DNA of 58,979 bases, from the NCBI GenBank assembly GCA_937915835.1, contig CALGHA010000129.1, positions 1 through 58,979 of the forward strand, in the 5' to 3' direction. Each line of letters begins with the position of its first letter. The stretch's first letter is position 1. Below, one piece after another: positions 42,628 to 51,131 of this stretch. The notes beneath the pieces were generated by a model that was not told the origin of the DNA, did not search any database, and saw only the letters and a list, made by a program, of their open reading frames with translations. Made by a program: the position numbers and the translations under genes. The stretch is from an uncultured Fretibacterium sp. (lineage in GTDB: Bacteria; Synergistota; Synergistia; Synergistales; Aminobacteriaceae).

Positions 42628-44499
42628 TTAGTCCCCCAGTGCCAGCGTCATCAACTCGTCAATGCGCTTCACAAATCCCGCCGGGTCTTCCGGAGCAGCT
42701 CCCTCAAGAATTATCGCCTGATCGTATAACACTCTCAAGAAATCATTTACTCTCTCGTCATTCTCATTATCTTTTGCGAGCGTGATTAATTTCTTGATTA
42801 TTACATTATCGGCGTTGAGCTCAAGAATTCTTTTCTGAACGGGAGGAACTTGACCGGCTGAACGTAAAATATTTTCCATTTGGAGCGACATTCCATTTTG
42901 AGAATCACGAAGACATGCGGGCGAATTTGTCAGCGTGAAAGAGAGTTTTGCGTTTTCGAGCTTGTCAGCAAAGATTTCAAGCGCAAGTTTCTTCAACGGC
43001 TCAAAGTCGGCTTCAAGTTCCTTAGCTTTCTCCTCGTTGGCTTTCTTCTCGTCGTCAGTGTAAGGCGTAACATCATCGCGGGCAATGTTCAGCAAATCTT
43101 TCGCGTTGTCATCGAGAATGTAATTAGCTTCCGACAAAATTACCTCATCAACGGGATCCGTCATCAATAAGACTTCATAACCCTTATTCGTGAACGGCTC
43201 AAGTTTCGGCGATGCTTTCAAGGCTGAGAGATTATCACGTCCGGCCAAGCAATAAATTCCTTTTTGATCTGGCTTCATGCGGGCTTCATACTCGGCTAAA
43301 GTCGTCCATTCGTCGTTTGCTGTCGTCCTGAATAACGAGATTTCAAGAAGATTTTTAGCGTGTTCATGATCTTGAATAATTCCCTCTTTCAAGATTTTTC
43401 CGAAGGCAAGCCATAACTTAATATATTTTTCTCGGTCATCATTCAGCATTTTTCGGAACTCGTTCAAGATTTTACGCTGAGTGCTTCGTCTGATAACTCG
43501 GATTATCGGCTCATCTTGCAAAATCTCACGGGAAATGTTCAGCGATAAATCCTCACTGTCAACAACTCCACGAACAAAACGCATATATCCGGGAATTAAT
43601 TCTTTGCAATCGTTCATGATGAAAACTCGGTTGATGTATAAGCTAATTCCGCCGCTCTCAGGGTTCATGAACAAGTCAAACGGTGCTTCAGTCGGGATGA
43701 ATAATAAGCCCTTGAAATTCGTTGAGCCTTCCGCGTTAATCTTGATGTGAGCTAACGGGTCGCGCCAGTCATGCGTTAAATGCTTGTAGAACTCCGTGTA
43801 TTCTTCTTCCGTAATTTCGCTGTCCGGTCTCTGCCAGATTGCTTTTTGCGAGTTTATGACTTTATCCTTAAAGAATATTGGCCACGAAATAAAATCAGAA
43901 TACTTCGCGATTATTCCCCTGATTGTCCACTCATCAGAATAATCTTTCGCGTCGTCGTCAGCTTTGGGCTTCAAGAAAAGTTTTACGGTCGTCCCGCATT
44001 CGCTTCGTTGTTCGGCCTCGTCAATCGTGAATGAACCTTCACCGTCAGAAATAAATTTATACGTCTCACTTGTGCCGAGCTTTCGCGTGATAACTTCAAC
44101 TTTTTCTGCTGCCATAAAGACGGAGTAAAATCCAACGCCGAATTGTCCGATTAATTCTTGGGAAGTGTTATTATCTTTTGCGGCCTTGAGAAATTCTTTC
44201 GTGCCGGATTTAGCGATTGTCCCTAAAAATTTTATCAGCTCATCACGAGACATCCCAATTCCGTTGTCGCTGACTGATAAAGTCTTCTCGTCTGGATTTA
44301 CTTCAATTTTTATCTCTGGATTTGTGTTCTCTGCAAGCTCTGAATTTTTTAGCGTCTCAATCCTTCGTTTATCTAATGCGTCAGAAGCGTTTGATATTAA
44401 TTCCCGTAAAAATATATCTTTATTCGAGTAAACGGAACTTATCATCATTCGCAATAATTCCGCCGCCTCAGTCTGGTAATAAAATTTTTCTTCGCTCAT
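42628..44499 (-). CDS. htpG: Chaperone protein HtpG (Hsp90)
   Basis: About 623 residues from the ATG at 44499 with AAGGGA upstream; the ATG at 44547 would start inside a terminator hairpin. GHKL ATPase motifs: L-I-S-N-A-S-D-A-L-D (first), D-N-G-I-G-M (second) and I-G-Q-F-G-V-G-F-Y-S (lid and third). The middle domain has the catalytic arginine loop in N-I-S-R-E-I-L-Q, and the C-terminal dimer domain is present. It ends without the eukaryal M-E-E-V-D tail, as expected. The downstream gene encodes an acidic repeat protein in the same transcript. Confidence 0.95.
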   Translation of the reverse strand: MSEEKFYYQTEAAELLRMMISSVYSNKDIFLRELISNASDALDKRRIETLKNSELAENTNPEIKIEVNPDEKTLSVSDNGIGMSRDELIKFLGTIAKSGTKEFLKAAKDNNTSQELIGQFGVGFYSVFMAAEKVEVITRKLGTSETYKFISDGEGSFTIDEAEQRSECGTTVKLFLKPKADDDAKDYSDEWTIRGIIAKYSDFISWPIFFKDKVINSQKAIWQRPDSEITEEEYTEFYKHLTHDWRDPLAHIKINAEGSTNFKGLLFIPTEAPFDLFMNPESGGISLYINRVFIMNDCKELIPGYMRFVRGVVDSEDLSLNISREILQDEPIIRVIRRSTQRKILNEFRKMLNDDREKYIKLWLAFGKILKEGIIQDHEHAKNLLEISLFRTTANDEWTTLAEYEARMKPDQKGIYCLAGRDNLSALKASPKLEPFTNKGYEVLLMTDPVDEVILSEANYILDDNAKDLLNIARDDVTPYTDDEKKANEEKAKELEADFEPLKKLALEIFADKLENAKLSFTLTNSPACLRDSQNGMSLQMENILRSAGQVPPVQKRILELNADNVIIKKLITLAKDNENDERVNDFLRVLYDQAIILEGAAPEDPAGFVKRIDELMTLALGD

Positions 44500-44517
44500 A
44501 ATTCCCTTACCTACCAT

Positions 44518-44554
44518 AAAAAGCCGGAGACATGCAAATTTACACACCTCCGGC
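44518..44554 (-). terminator. Terminator of rpmF, just before htpG
   Basis: GCCGGAG pairs with CTCCGGC (44548-44554 with 44523-44529), followed on the minus strand by TTTTT. Only 19 bases separate it from the htpG ATG, so htpG depends on read-through or on a promoter inside the hairpin region. Confidence 0.8.
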
Positions 44555-44584
44555 CATGCTTAAAATTTCAATTTCCTAAAAAAC

Positions 44585-44785
44585 TTAACCTGCTGCCTTT
44601 TCAGTATCAATCTTCACAACCTGACGGCCGCGATAAAAACCGCATGACGGGCAGGCATGGTGCGAAATTGTGAACTCTCCGCAATTCGGGCAGCTAGTTA
44701 CTTCAGGTGCGCTAAGTGCCTTGAGCCAATTCGCTTTTCTTTGTGATGTACGGGCATGAGATGTTTTTCTTTTCGGTGTTGCCAT
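44585..44785 (-). CDS. rpmF: Large ribosomal subunit protein bL32
   Basis: 66 residues. Family start M-A-T-P-K-R-K-T-S-H-A-R and the zinc ribbon C-P-N-C-G and C-P-S-C-G (C-x2-C twice). The C-terminal Y-R-G-R-Q-V-V-K is typical. Structural protein of the 50S subunit. Placed after yceD as in most bacteria. Confidence 0.96.
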   Translation of the reverse strand: MATPKRKTSHARTSQRKANWLKALSAPEVTSCPNCGEFTISHHACPSCGFYRGRQVVKIDTEKAAG

Positions 44786-44812
44786 GAAATTAAATCCTCC
44801 TAATGTAGATTA

Positions 44813-45367
44813 TTATTCAAACTTAAAATCTCGCAGTGCTTCAAGTCTTGTGTCTATAATTTCGTCCTTGCAGGAACATTTTCCCTCGTTCAAGTCTGCC
44901 CCGCAGTTCGGACATAAACCTGCACAATCTTCTTTGCACAATACTTTTGTCGGCAGTAAAGTGTAAAGACTTTCGTCAATCTGAGGCATTACATCAAGCA
45001 CCCGCCCGAAATAATCAACTTCAACGGGCATTAAGTCATCAAATTCATTTTCGTCTTCTGCCTCTACACCGCGCGAATAATAAAGATACATTAAATTTCC
45101 CGATATTTCAAGATCTACAGGTTTAAGACACCTCGCACATTCCGCACTAATTTCAGCTGACACCTCAATTTCTGCGATTAATAACTCATTTTCAAGCCAA
45201 CGAATTACAGCTTCAGCGTGAAAACCTTTCGGAAAAATAAAATCCTGTCCTTCAAAGTTCAACACGCCTTCGGGAAAATCCCATTGTTCAGAAACTTCGG
45301 CCTCAGTGTCATTTTTAGGCGGAAGAGAGATTAAGGCCTTCTGGCTTTCGTGAAATAATTTATGCAA
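44813..45367 (-). CDS. YceD (DUF177) protein with C-terminal zinc-ribbon-like cysteines
   Basis: 184 residues. The family motif A-R-C-L-K-P-V-D (Cys with C-A-R-C) lies in the middle. A C-terminal Cys-rich segment C-K-E-D-C-A-G-L-C-P-N-C-G, then C-S-C, completes a zinc-binding site. The gene is almost always next to rpmF and takes part in 23S rRNA or ribosome-precursor accumulation in several bacteria and plants. It overlaps the end of ackA by eight bases. Confidence 0.88.
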   Translation of the reverse strand: MHKLFHESQKALISLPPKNDTEAEVSEQWDFPEGVLNFEGQDFIFPKGFHAEAVIRWLENELLIAEIEVSAEISAECARCLKPVDLEISGNLMYLYYSRGVEAEDENEFDDLMPVEVDYFGRVLDVMPQIDESLYTLLPTKVLCKEDCAGLCPNCGADLNEGKCSCKDEIIDTRLEALRDFKFE

Positions 45368-46556
45368 ATGCTATTCTCTTAGTCTCGCGGGCAATCATTA
45401 ACTCTTCATTCGTCGGGCAAACTACAACTTTCACTTTTGAATCATCTGCGCTGACGACTGCTTCTTTTCCGCGAATGTTATTTTTGTCCGGGTCAATCTT
45501 TACGCCCATGAACTCGAGTTTTTTGCATACGCCCTCACGTGTTGCGCCGCTGTTCTCGCCAATTCCTGCTGTGAAGACGATTACGTCAAGTCCGCCCATA
45601 GCGACCGTGTAAGCTCCGATGTATTTTGCAATTCCGTACTCGAGCATATCAATTGCAAGTCTCGCGCGGTCATTTCCTTTAGCGGCAGCCTCTTCAACGT
45701 CGCGTAAATCGCTGCTGACACCGGAAATTCCGAGCAAGCCGCTCTTCTTGTTCATGAAATTGTTCATCTCGTCGGCCGTGTACTTCGTGATGTTCTGCAC
45801 AAACGGAACGCACGCAGGATCCATATCACCGGTACGTGTTCCCATTAAGACACCAGCAAGAGGCGTTAATCCCATTGAAGTATCGATGCATTTTCCGTTC
45901 TTGACTGCGCTGATTGAGCTTCCATTGCCGAGATGACATGTTACCATTTTGATGCTCTCAAGAGGCTGGCCGAGAAATTCTGCGGTTCTTAACGCGACAA
46001 AATGATGGCTTGTTCCGTGTGCTCCGTAGCGTCTAACTCTGTGTGTCTCGTAAAATTCCCAAGGAAGCCCGTACATGTAAGCATAATCCGGCATTGTCTG
46101 ATGGAACGCAGTATCGAAAACTGTAACGTTCGGAAGATTAGGCAATGCGTGCTGAATTGCTTCGATGCCCATAATGTGGCCGGGATTGTGGAGCGGCGCA
46201 AGAGGAATGCACTGACGTAAACCGTCCATAACTTTATCGTCAACGAGCACGGACTCTTTGTAGAGATCTCCACCGGAAACTATACGATGACCAGCGGCCG
46301 CAATTTCGTCAAGTGATTTAAGAACGCCATGATCTTTGTCGAGCAATGCCTCAAGTACGAGCTTCATAGCTACTTTGTGATCTTTAATCGGCGTTTCAAC
46401 TTTGAACGGGTCTGCGCCTGTCTTTCTGTGCGTTAAATTTGAGCCGTCAATGCCTATTCTGTCAACAAGGCCTTTTGCTGAGACGGATTCGTCTTCCATG
46501 TCGAATAACTGATACTTGAGGGATGAACTGCCGCAGTTGATTACGAGAATTTTCAT
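45360..46556 (-). CDS. ackA: Acetate kinase
   Basis: 398 residues, normal length. Signatures of the ASKHA fold: V-I-N-C-G-S-S-S-L-K-Y near the start, A-A-G-H-R-I-V-S-G-G near 85, F-D-T-A-F-H-Q-T (near 148), H-G-T-S-H (near 180) and C-H-L-G-N-G-S-S. It makes ATP and acetate from acetyl phosphate, a main energy step in amino-acid fermenters. No pta lies next to it. It follows tRNA-Ser(CGA) by 35 bases and heads the ackA-yceD-rpmF unit, so transcription may come from the tRNA promoter. Confidence 0.96.
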   Translation of the reverse strand: MKILVINCGSSSLKYQLFDMEDESVSAKGLVDRIGIDGSNLTHRKTGADPFKVETPIKDHKVAMKLVLEALLDKDHGVLKSLDEIAAAGHRIVSGGDLYKESVLVDDKVMDGLRQCIPLAPLHNPGHIMGIEAIQHALPNLPNVTVFDTAFHQTMPDYAYMYGLPWEFYETHRVRRYGAHGTSHHFVALRTAEFLGQPLESIKMVTCHLGNGSSISAVKNGKCIDTSMGLTPLAGVLMGTRTGDMDPACVPFVQNITKYTADEMNNFMNKKSGLLGISGVSSDLRDVEEAAAKGNDRARLAIDMLEYGIAKYIGAYTVAMGGLDVIVFTAGIGENSGATREGVCKKLEFMGVKIDPDKNNIRGKEAVVSADDSKVKVVVCPTNEELMIARETKRIAFA

Positions 46557-46591
46557 GACGTTTATGAATACCTGCCTTCGTAATATAAAAA

Positions 46592-46681
46592 TGGCGGAGA
46601 CGTAGAGATTCGAACTCTAGGAACGGCAAGCCGCTCAGTTGATTTCGAGTCAACCGCCTTCGACCACTCGGCCACGTCTCC
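46592..46681 (-). tRNA. tRNA-Ser (anticodon CGA)
   Basis: 90 bases with an encoded CCA. Acceptor GGAGACG pairs with CGTCTCC; anticodon stem GTTGA/TCAAC with loop CTCGAAA gives CGA. The long variable arm (CTGAGCGGC/GCCG type) and the T arm with GTTCGAATC are typical of a type II tRNA. It decodes UCG. Confidence 0.95.
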
Positions 46682-46724
46682 ACACTATTAAGAATGTGAA
46701 AAATATGAAAAGTTGACGGGGCTA

Positions 46725-46754
46725 ATTATAAACGCGTGATTGTTTCATTGTCAA
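46725..46754 (-). promoter_or_regulatory. Consensus promoter of tRNA-Ser(CGA)
   Basis: TTGACA (46754-46749), 18-base spacer, TATAAT (46730-46725), ending 44 bases before the tRNA. A further TATAAT lies at 46760-46755. Confidence 0.85.
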
Positions 46755-46767
46755 ATTATACTGCAAA

Positions 46768-46783
46768 ATAGAACGTGTTATAT
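46768..46783. promoter_or_regulatory. TetR-type operator upstream of tRNA-Ser/ackA
   Basis: ATAGAACGTGTTATAT, identical to the site over the sdaAA promoter. It lies 13 bases upstream of the tRNA promoter -35 and reaches into the stop codon of the ATP-grasp gene. Confidence 0.6.
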
Positions 46784-47784
46784 TATTCTGCAAAATTCCA
46801 ATCGGGGCGTGAATGTTCGGCTAAAACTTTTGCTCGTATTGATTTGTCGAACGGCCATAAAGCACCGAGCTTGTAATCCCATTCATCAGGCTCAATTTTT
46901 CCTAGACCTCTGGCAGTCGTAAAAGTCATCTCGCCGAAATAAACTTTTTCCCCAGCAGAATATAAATCAACTCGAACATGTCCGAAGCCTTTACATAAAA
47001 TAGAAGCAATCTTCTTCATCTCGTCATAATTAACAGGAACAGGAGCAACAGAATTATATTTTATATGATCCGGTCTCGTAAAAGGCTGTAAGTTCCAGTC
47101 CATGTCGTAAAAATTTATGCTCAAGTCAAGATTTCTTTGCCCGAATGTAACGAAACAGAAGTAAGGTTTTCCATCAAAGCAGTAAAATTTATACTCGTTC
47201 AACCCGCCGTCGAGATAGGGTTCAATTAAGATTTTAGGTTTGATACCGAGATATTGCATCTCACAAAATACCCAAGCATAATTTATACTCATGAGAATGT
47301 CATATTTACGCTTTAATAATTTCATGTCAAGTTTGCTTTTATCCCTGCATATAGTAACGCTCCCGCAGTCATGATTGCATTTAATCACGAACTGTTCAGG
47401 AAGGGAAGAAAAATCAATCTCGTCAAAACTGTCATAAACGCCTATTAATGGGATGAGATATTCACTTCCGATTTTCTCAGTAACCCATTCACGAACGGAA
47501 TATTTATCAGCAAGTTGAGTTTTAAGAGGGGAAGGCATATATAACTTTGAGACCTGTAATTTTTCGTTGAAGGATTTAGGATTGTCCCAGTCGATTTTAC
47601 GGCCGAAAACTTTTTCATATTGCTGGTTAATTTCGTCCTCAATCTCAGAGTAAGACATTTTTATGTGGCGGGCCTGATTAGAGAGCATTATTCTTCTCCT
47701 GCGAAAGGCGAAGAGTTTTTGTATCAACGGGTAATTTTCATTTGCGAAATTCTCACGTATAAATTTTCTCAGTGATGATAACAT
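46783..47784 (-). CDS. ATP-grasp amidoligase-like (TupA family) protein
   Basis: 333 residues, ATG with GGAGT upstream. Typical opening Y-E-K-V-F-G-R-K-I-D-W-D-N-P-K-S-F-N-E-K-L-Q, A-D-K-Y-S-V-R near 90, F-V-I-K-C-N-H-D-C-G-S (ATP-binding lysine loop) and E-P-Y-L-D-G-G-L-N-E-Y-K-F-Y-C. The G-E-M-T-F-T segment near 300 holds metal-binding acids. These ATP-grasp enzymes are found in polysaccharide and teichuronopeptide loci and probably ligate an amino acid to a sugar acid. No glycan genes flank it. The upstream gene is a chemoreceptor. Confidence 0.88.
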   Translation of the reverse strand: MLSSLRKFIRENFANENYPLIQKLFAFRRRRIMLSNQARHIKMSYSEIEDEINQQYEKVFGRKIDWDNPKSFNEKLQVSKLYMPSPLKTQLADKYSVREWVTEKIGSEYLIPLIGVYDSFDEIDFSSLPEQFVIKCNHDCGSVTICRDKSKLDMKLLKRKYDILMSINYAWVFCEMQYLGIKPKILIEPYLDGGLNEYKFYCFDGKPYFCFVTFGQRNLDLSINFYDMDWNLQPFTRPDHIKYNSVAPVPVNYDEMKKIASILCKGFGHVRVDLYSAGEKVYFGEMTFTTARGLGKIEPDEWDYKLGALWPFDKSIRAKVLAEHSRPDWNFAE

Positions 47785-47805
47785 CTTTTTACTCCTTTAA
47801 ATATG

Positions 47806-49479
47806 CTACTTGAAATATGCAACAGCTTCCTTCAAGTCTCCGGCTAAATCGTTCATAACGTTCGTGTCATCCGAAACCTTTTTCACGTTCCCCGCAATCA
47901 TCTCAACTGAGGCCGCAACTTCCTCATTCGTCGCAGAAGTTTCTTCGGAAATTGATGCGAGATTAGTAACAGCGTCGAGAATTATTCCCTTGATACTCTC
48001 AAGCTGATTTGTAACATCAGAGACTGAAGAGATTTCATTAATTGAAGCGTTAATGTCCTCGTTAAGGGCGTTAAATTTTTCCTGAGACATAGCAAGCAGC
48101 ATTCTTTCATCGTTTATGATAACCCTGATATTCTCGGCTTCGTCGACACATTCACTCGAAAGAGCTTCAATTTCTGCGGCAACATCACGAATTTGATTAG
48201 CAGACTCATCGGACTGTTCAGCGAGTTTCTTTATCTCGGCGGCGACAACTCCAAATCCACGTCCGGCATCTCCTGCTCTTGCGGCTTCAATGCTGGCGTT
48301 GAGCGATAATAAATTCGTCTGTGAGGCTATTGCTGAAATTACCTGTACCATTTCTTTGATTTTATCGATTGACTCATTCGTCGCGTTAATCTTGGTCGCG
48401 ATAACGTTAATTGCTTCCGATGACTTTATCGATGAACTTGCTACGTCATTGATGCACTTCATGGCTTCGGTGTTGGCCTCATTCATAGTGTGAGAATTTT
48501 TGTTGAGGTTCTCGACGTTCTTCACAGCCTGTTCAATTACGCTTCCCATACTGCTGACGTTTTCGTTGATGTCTCTTACGCTTGAAGCCATTGTTACCGT
48601 AGTTTTAGCGAGGGCCTGCATTGATTCTGCAATCTGAGTGGCTGAATATGACGAGTCATGAGCCATTTCGGCCGTTGATTTTACGGTGTCAGTGAGTGAG
48701 AAGGCTGAAACTTGAATTTTCTTGACGACTTCGTTGAGAACTGCGCTTAATTTTCCGGCGGCATGGATTAGCTGTGAAGTTTCGTAAATTCTGCTTTTAG
48801 CTTTGATTTGCACGTTGAGATTTACATCAAGGAGTTTTTCTATTCTGTTTGCGACTTCTCTCAAGGGATTGGCGATATTTCGGGCGATTATGAGTGTAAT
48901 AATCGTGAAGATGAAGATTAAAGCCAAGCTGATAGCAATTATTATTCCGTAAATTTTTCTCTCGGCCGCTTGAATTTGTGTAGCTGGCTTGCCGGAAAAT
49001 GCCATCCCGTAAATTTTCGTAGCTTGCTGAATGGGCATGTAATACACGTGATAATCAATCCCGTTAATCTTCACGTTGTCCGAGTAATAATCATTTCCCT
49101 TGCTGACAGCCGCCCACACAGCGTCAGAAGCCGGAGTTCCTTCGATACGTTTTCCCGAATTGTCTTTTATCGTCGTCATGAAGCGTATATTTTCCTTGAA
49201 GAGTGTCAAGTCAACGCCGGTTGCTTTCATCGAGTCAATATAATCCGTGTTATATCGAATAAATCCGTCAACGAGGTCATAATTATTCAGAATGTCATAT
49301 TCATAATATTCACGAAGGGATTTAGCGGCGAGGATTAACTGTTCTTTTGTGCTCTGCTTGATATTAGTTATCGCTACTCTTGAAGTTACTAATGCGACGA
49401 TTGTAACAGCTGTAATGAGGGGGAGTAAAGCGAGCGCTATCAACATGAATTTGAGGCTGATTTCCTTATTTTTCTTCAT
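47806..49479 (-). CDS. Methyl-accepting chemotaxis protein
   Basis: About 557 residues from the ATG at 49479 (GAGGAG site). TM1 near 12-34, an extracellular sensor of about 140 residues (one Cache-like fold; Y-Y-S-D-N-V-K-I-N-G near its middle), TM2 near 180-200, a HAMP region (A-N-P-L-R-E-V-A-N-R) and the signalling domain with the hairpin tip S-Q-T-N-L-L-S-L-N-A-S-I-E-A-A-R-A-G and G-F-G-V-V-A-A-E-I. It lacks a CheR-binding pentapeptide. It reports a small ligand to CheA; motility fits the FlhB fragment at the left edge. metA precedes it with no gap. Confidence 0.93.
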   Translation of the reverse strand: MKKNKEISLKFMLIALALLPLITAVTIVALVTSRVAITNIKQSTKEQLILAAKSLREYYEYDILNNYDLVDGFIRYNTDYIDSMKATGVDLTLFKENIRFMTTIKDNSGKRIEGTPASDAVWAAVSKGNDYYSDNVKINGIDYHVYYMPIQQATKIYGMAFSGKPATQIQAAERKIYGIIIAISLALIFIFTIITLIIARNIANPLREVANRIEKLLDVNLNVQIKAKSRIYETSQLIHAAGKLSAVLNEVVKKIQVSAFSLTDTVKSTAEMAHDSSYSATQIAESMQALAKTTVTMASSVRDINENVSSMGSVIEQAVKNVENLNKNSHTMNEANTEAMKCINDVASSSIKSSEAINVIATKINATNESIDKIKEMVQVISAIASQTNLLSLNASIEAARAGDAGRGFGVVAAEIKKLAEQSDESANQIRDVAAEIEALSSECVDEAENIRVIINDERMLLAMSQEKFNALNEDINASINEISSVSDVTNQLESIKGIILDAVTNLASISEETSATNEEVAASVEMIAGNVKKVSDDTNVMNDLAGDLKEAVAYFK

Positions 49480-49497
49480 TATAGATTTTCTCCTCAA

Positions 49498-50427
49498 TTA
49501 AATTTTCAGGTCCGTAATATTTCTTGCGTCATACGGGGTTTGTTGGTACACAAAGTAATTCAGCCAGTTTGAATAAAGCAAGTTCGCGCTTGACCGCCAT
49601 GTGCAAATTGGGGGCTTTGTGTCGTCATCGTTGGGAAAATAATTATACGGAACGTGAATAGCAATCCCGGCCCGTTTATCACGCCAATATTCGAGAGCTA
49701 AAGTCTCCGGGTCATATTCAGAATGTCCAGTTATAAAAAGCTGTCTGCCTTCATTTGTGGAAATTGCATAAACTCCAGCTTCGTAGCTCTCGGATAAAAT
49801 TTTCAGCGCAGGAACTTTCTTCACGTCTCTTCGCATTATGGTAGTGTGTCGCGAATGAGGGACCATGAAGACGTCATCAGAGCCGCGAAATAATATCGAA
49901 CCTTTGTGAGTAACTCTATGCTGAAACACTCCGAAAAGTTTTTGATGAAGATGAATTTTCGGGATCCCGTAATGATAATATAATCCTGCTTGAGCTCCCC
50001 AGCAAATATGAAACGTGCTGTGAACGTGAGACTTGCTCCAGTCCATAATTTCGCATAATTCCGGCCAATAAGCAACCTCTTCAAACGCAAGATGTTCAAC
50101 AGGCGCGCCGGTTATAATCATGCCGTCAAAGAATTGTTCCCTCACGCTGTCGAAAGTCTTATAAAACGCGAGCATATGTTCAATCGGCGTATTCTTGGGA
50201 ACTCGTCCGCTCATTGTCAATAATTCAATCTCAACTTGAAGCGGAGTGTTTCCCAAGAGCCTGGCTAATTGCGTCTCAGTAGTTATCTTTGTGGGCATGA
50301 GGTTAAGAATTAATATGCGCAAAGGTCGTATGTCCTGAGTTAAAGCGCGTCGGCGGGTCATTACGAAGATATTTTCACGCTCAAGAATGCTTGCGGCCGG
50401 AAGATCTCCGGGAATATTTATAGGCAT
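49498..50427 (-). CDS. metA: Homoserine O-acetyltransferase (MetA type)
   Basis: 309 residues. Catalytic Cys142 in H-I-C-W-G-A-Q-A-G, His and Glu in H-S-E-Y-D-P-E near 235. Residue 111 is Glu (G-A-P-V-E-H), the residue reported to select acetyl-CoA in Bacillus MetA, whereas succinyl-using enzymes have Gly there. So acetyl transfer is expected despite the historic name homoserine succinyltransferase. First step to methionine. Starts one base into the end of the sirtuin gene, so the two are cotranscribed. Confidence 0.93.
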   Translation of the reverse strand: MPINIPGDLPAASILERENIFVMTRRRALTQDIRPLRILILNLMPTKITTETQLARLLGNTPLQVEIELLTMSGRVPKNTPIEHMLAFYKTFDSVREQFFDGMIITGAPVEHLAFEEVAYWPELCEIMDWSKSHVHSTFHICWGAQAGLYYHYGIPKIHLHQKLFGVFQHRVTHKGSILFRGSDDVFMVPHSRHTTIMRRDVKKVPALKILSESYEAGVYAISTNEGRQLFITGHSEYDPETLALEYWRDKRAGIAIHVPYNYFPNDDDTKPPICTWRSSANLLYSNWLNYFVYQQTPYDARNITDLKI

Positions 50428-51131
50428 TATGCAAAATCTTTCAGTAATTCATCACGCAGAAATTTCACGCCTTTAGAAGCAACTTCACGGATTACACGGA
50501 AATTCAGCCAGCCAGGAACGTCAACTTCTTTCGGGTCAATCAAGTATGCTTTTGTCCCTGAACGTAAATCCTGAATAAGTCCAGCAGCAGGATAAACGAC
50601 GAGCGACGAGCCTATAACAGCGAAGATGTCGGCACTCCGAACGAGTTTAGCGGCGTTCATAATCTCCGGGACAGCTTCACCGAACCAGACGATATGAGGA
50701 CGTAAAGTTTCGCCGTCTGAATTTTTCTCGCCGTATTCCATTTTTCTATAGCCGATGTCGATAATTTTATTCTCGTTGTTAACTGGCCTTGCTTTGGTGA
50801 GTTCTCCGTGTAAGTGCAGGACGTGTGAGCTTCCGGCTTTTTCGTGTAAGTTGTCAACGTTTTGAGTGATGATTTGAACGTCAAAATATTCTTCGAGTTC
50901 AGCCAAAATTTTATGTCCGTCGTTTGGTTGAGCCTTCTCGAGTTGCGCGCGCATGTCGTTGTAGAAATCCGTCATTAATTTTGGGTTGCGATACCAGCCT
51001 TGAATACTCGCGACGTCCTCAACGTTATATTTTTCCCAAAGTCCGCCGGAATCCCTGAACGTCTGAAATCCGCTCTCTGCGCTAATTCCTGCTCCCGTAA
51101 GAACTACGAGACGTTTTTTGCTGTCAGTCAT
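50427..51131 (-). CDS. Sirtuin-family NAD-dependent deacylase, lacking zinc cysteines
   Basis: 234 residues, ATG with GGAGGG. Rossmann motif G-A-G-I-S-A-E-S-G-F-Q-T-F-R-D-S-G-G-L-W, active site Q-N-V-D-N-L-H-E-K-A-G (catalytic His in L-H-L-H-G-E-L), and W-F-G-E-A-V-P with G-S-S-L-V-V. The segment that normally carries C-x2-C and a second C-x2-C (about residues 118-150) has no Cys at all, so no zinc ribbon. The usual class III Y-x2-R pair near 60 reads Y-N-D-M-R. Either zinc-free or altered in specificity. Cotranscribed with metA by overlap. Confidence 0.85.
   Translation of the reverse strand: MTDSKKRLVVLTGAGISAESGFQTFRDSGGLWEKYNVEDVASIQGWYRNPKLMTDFYNDMRAQLEKAQPNDGHKILAELEEYFDVQIITQNVDNLHEKAGSSHVLHLHGELTKARPVNNENKIIDIGYRKMEYGEKNSDGETLRPHIVWFGEAVPEIMNAAKLVRSADIFAVIGSSLVVYPAAGLIQDLRSGTKAYLIDPKEVDVPGWLNFRVIREVASKGVKFLRDELLKDFA

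Noticed and set aside
46462..46683. Minus-strand frame covering the tRNA-Ser gene
   Set aside because: It reads through the tRNA and the ackA start region, so it is not coding.
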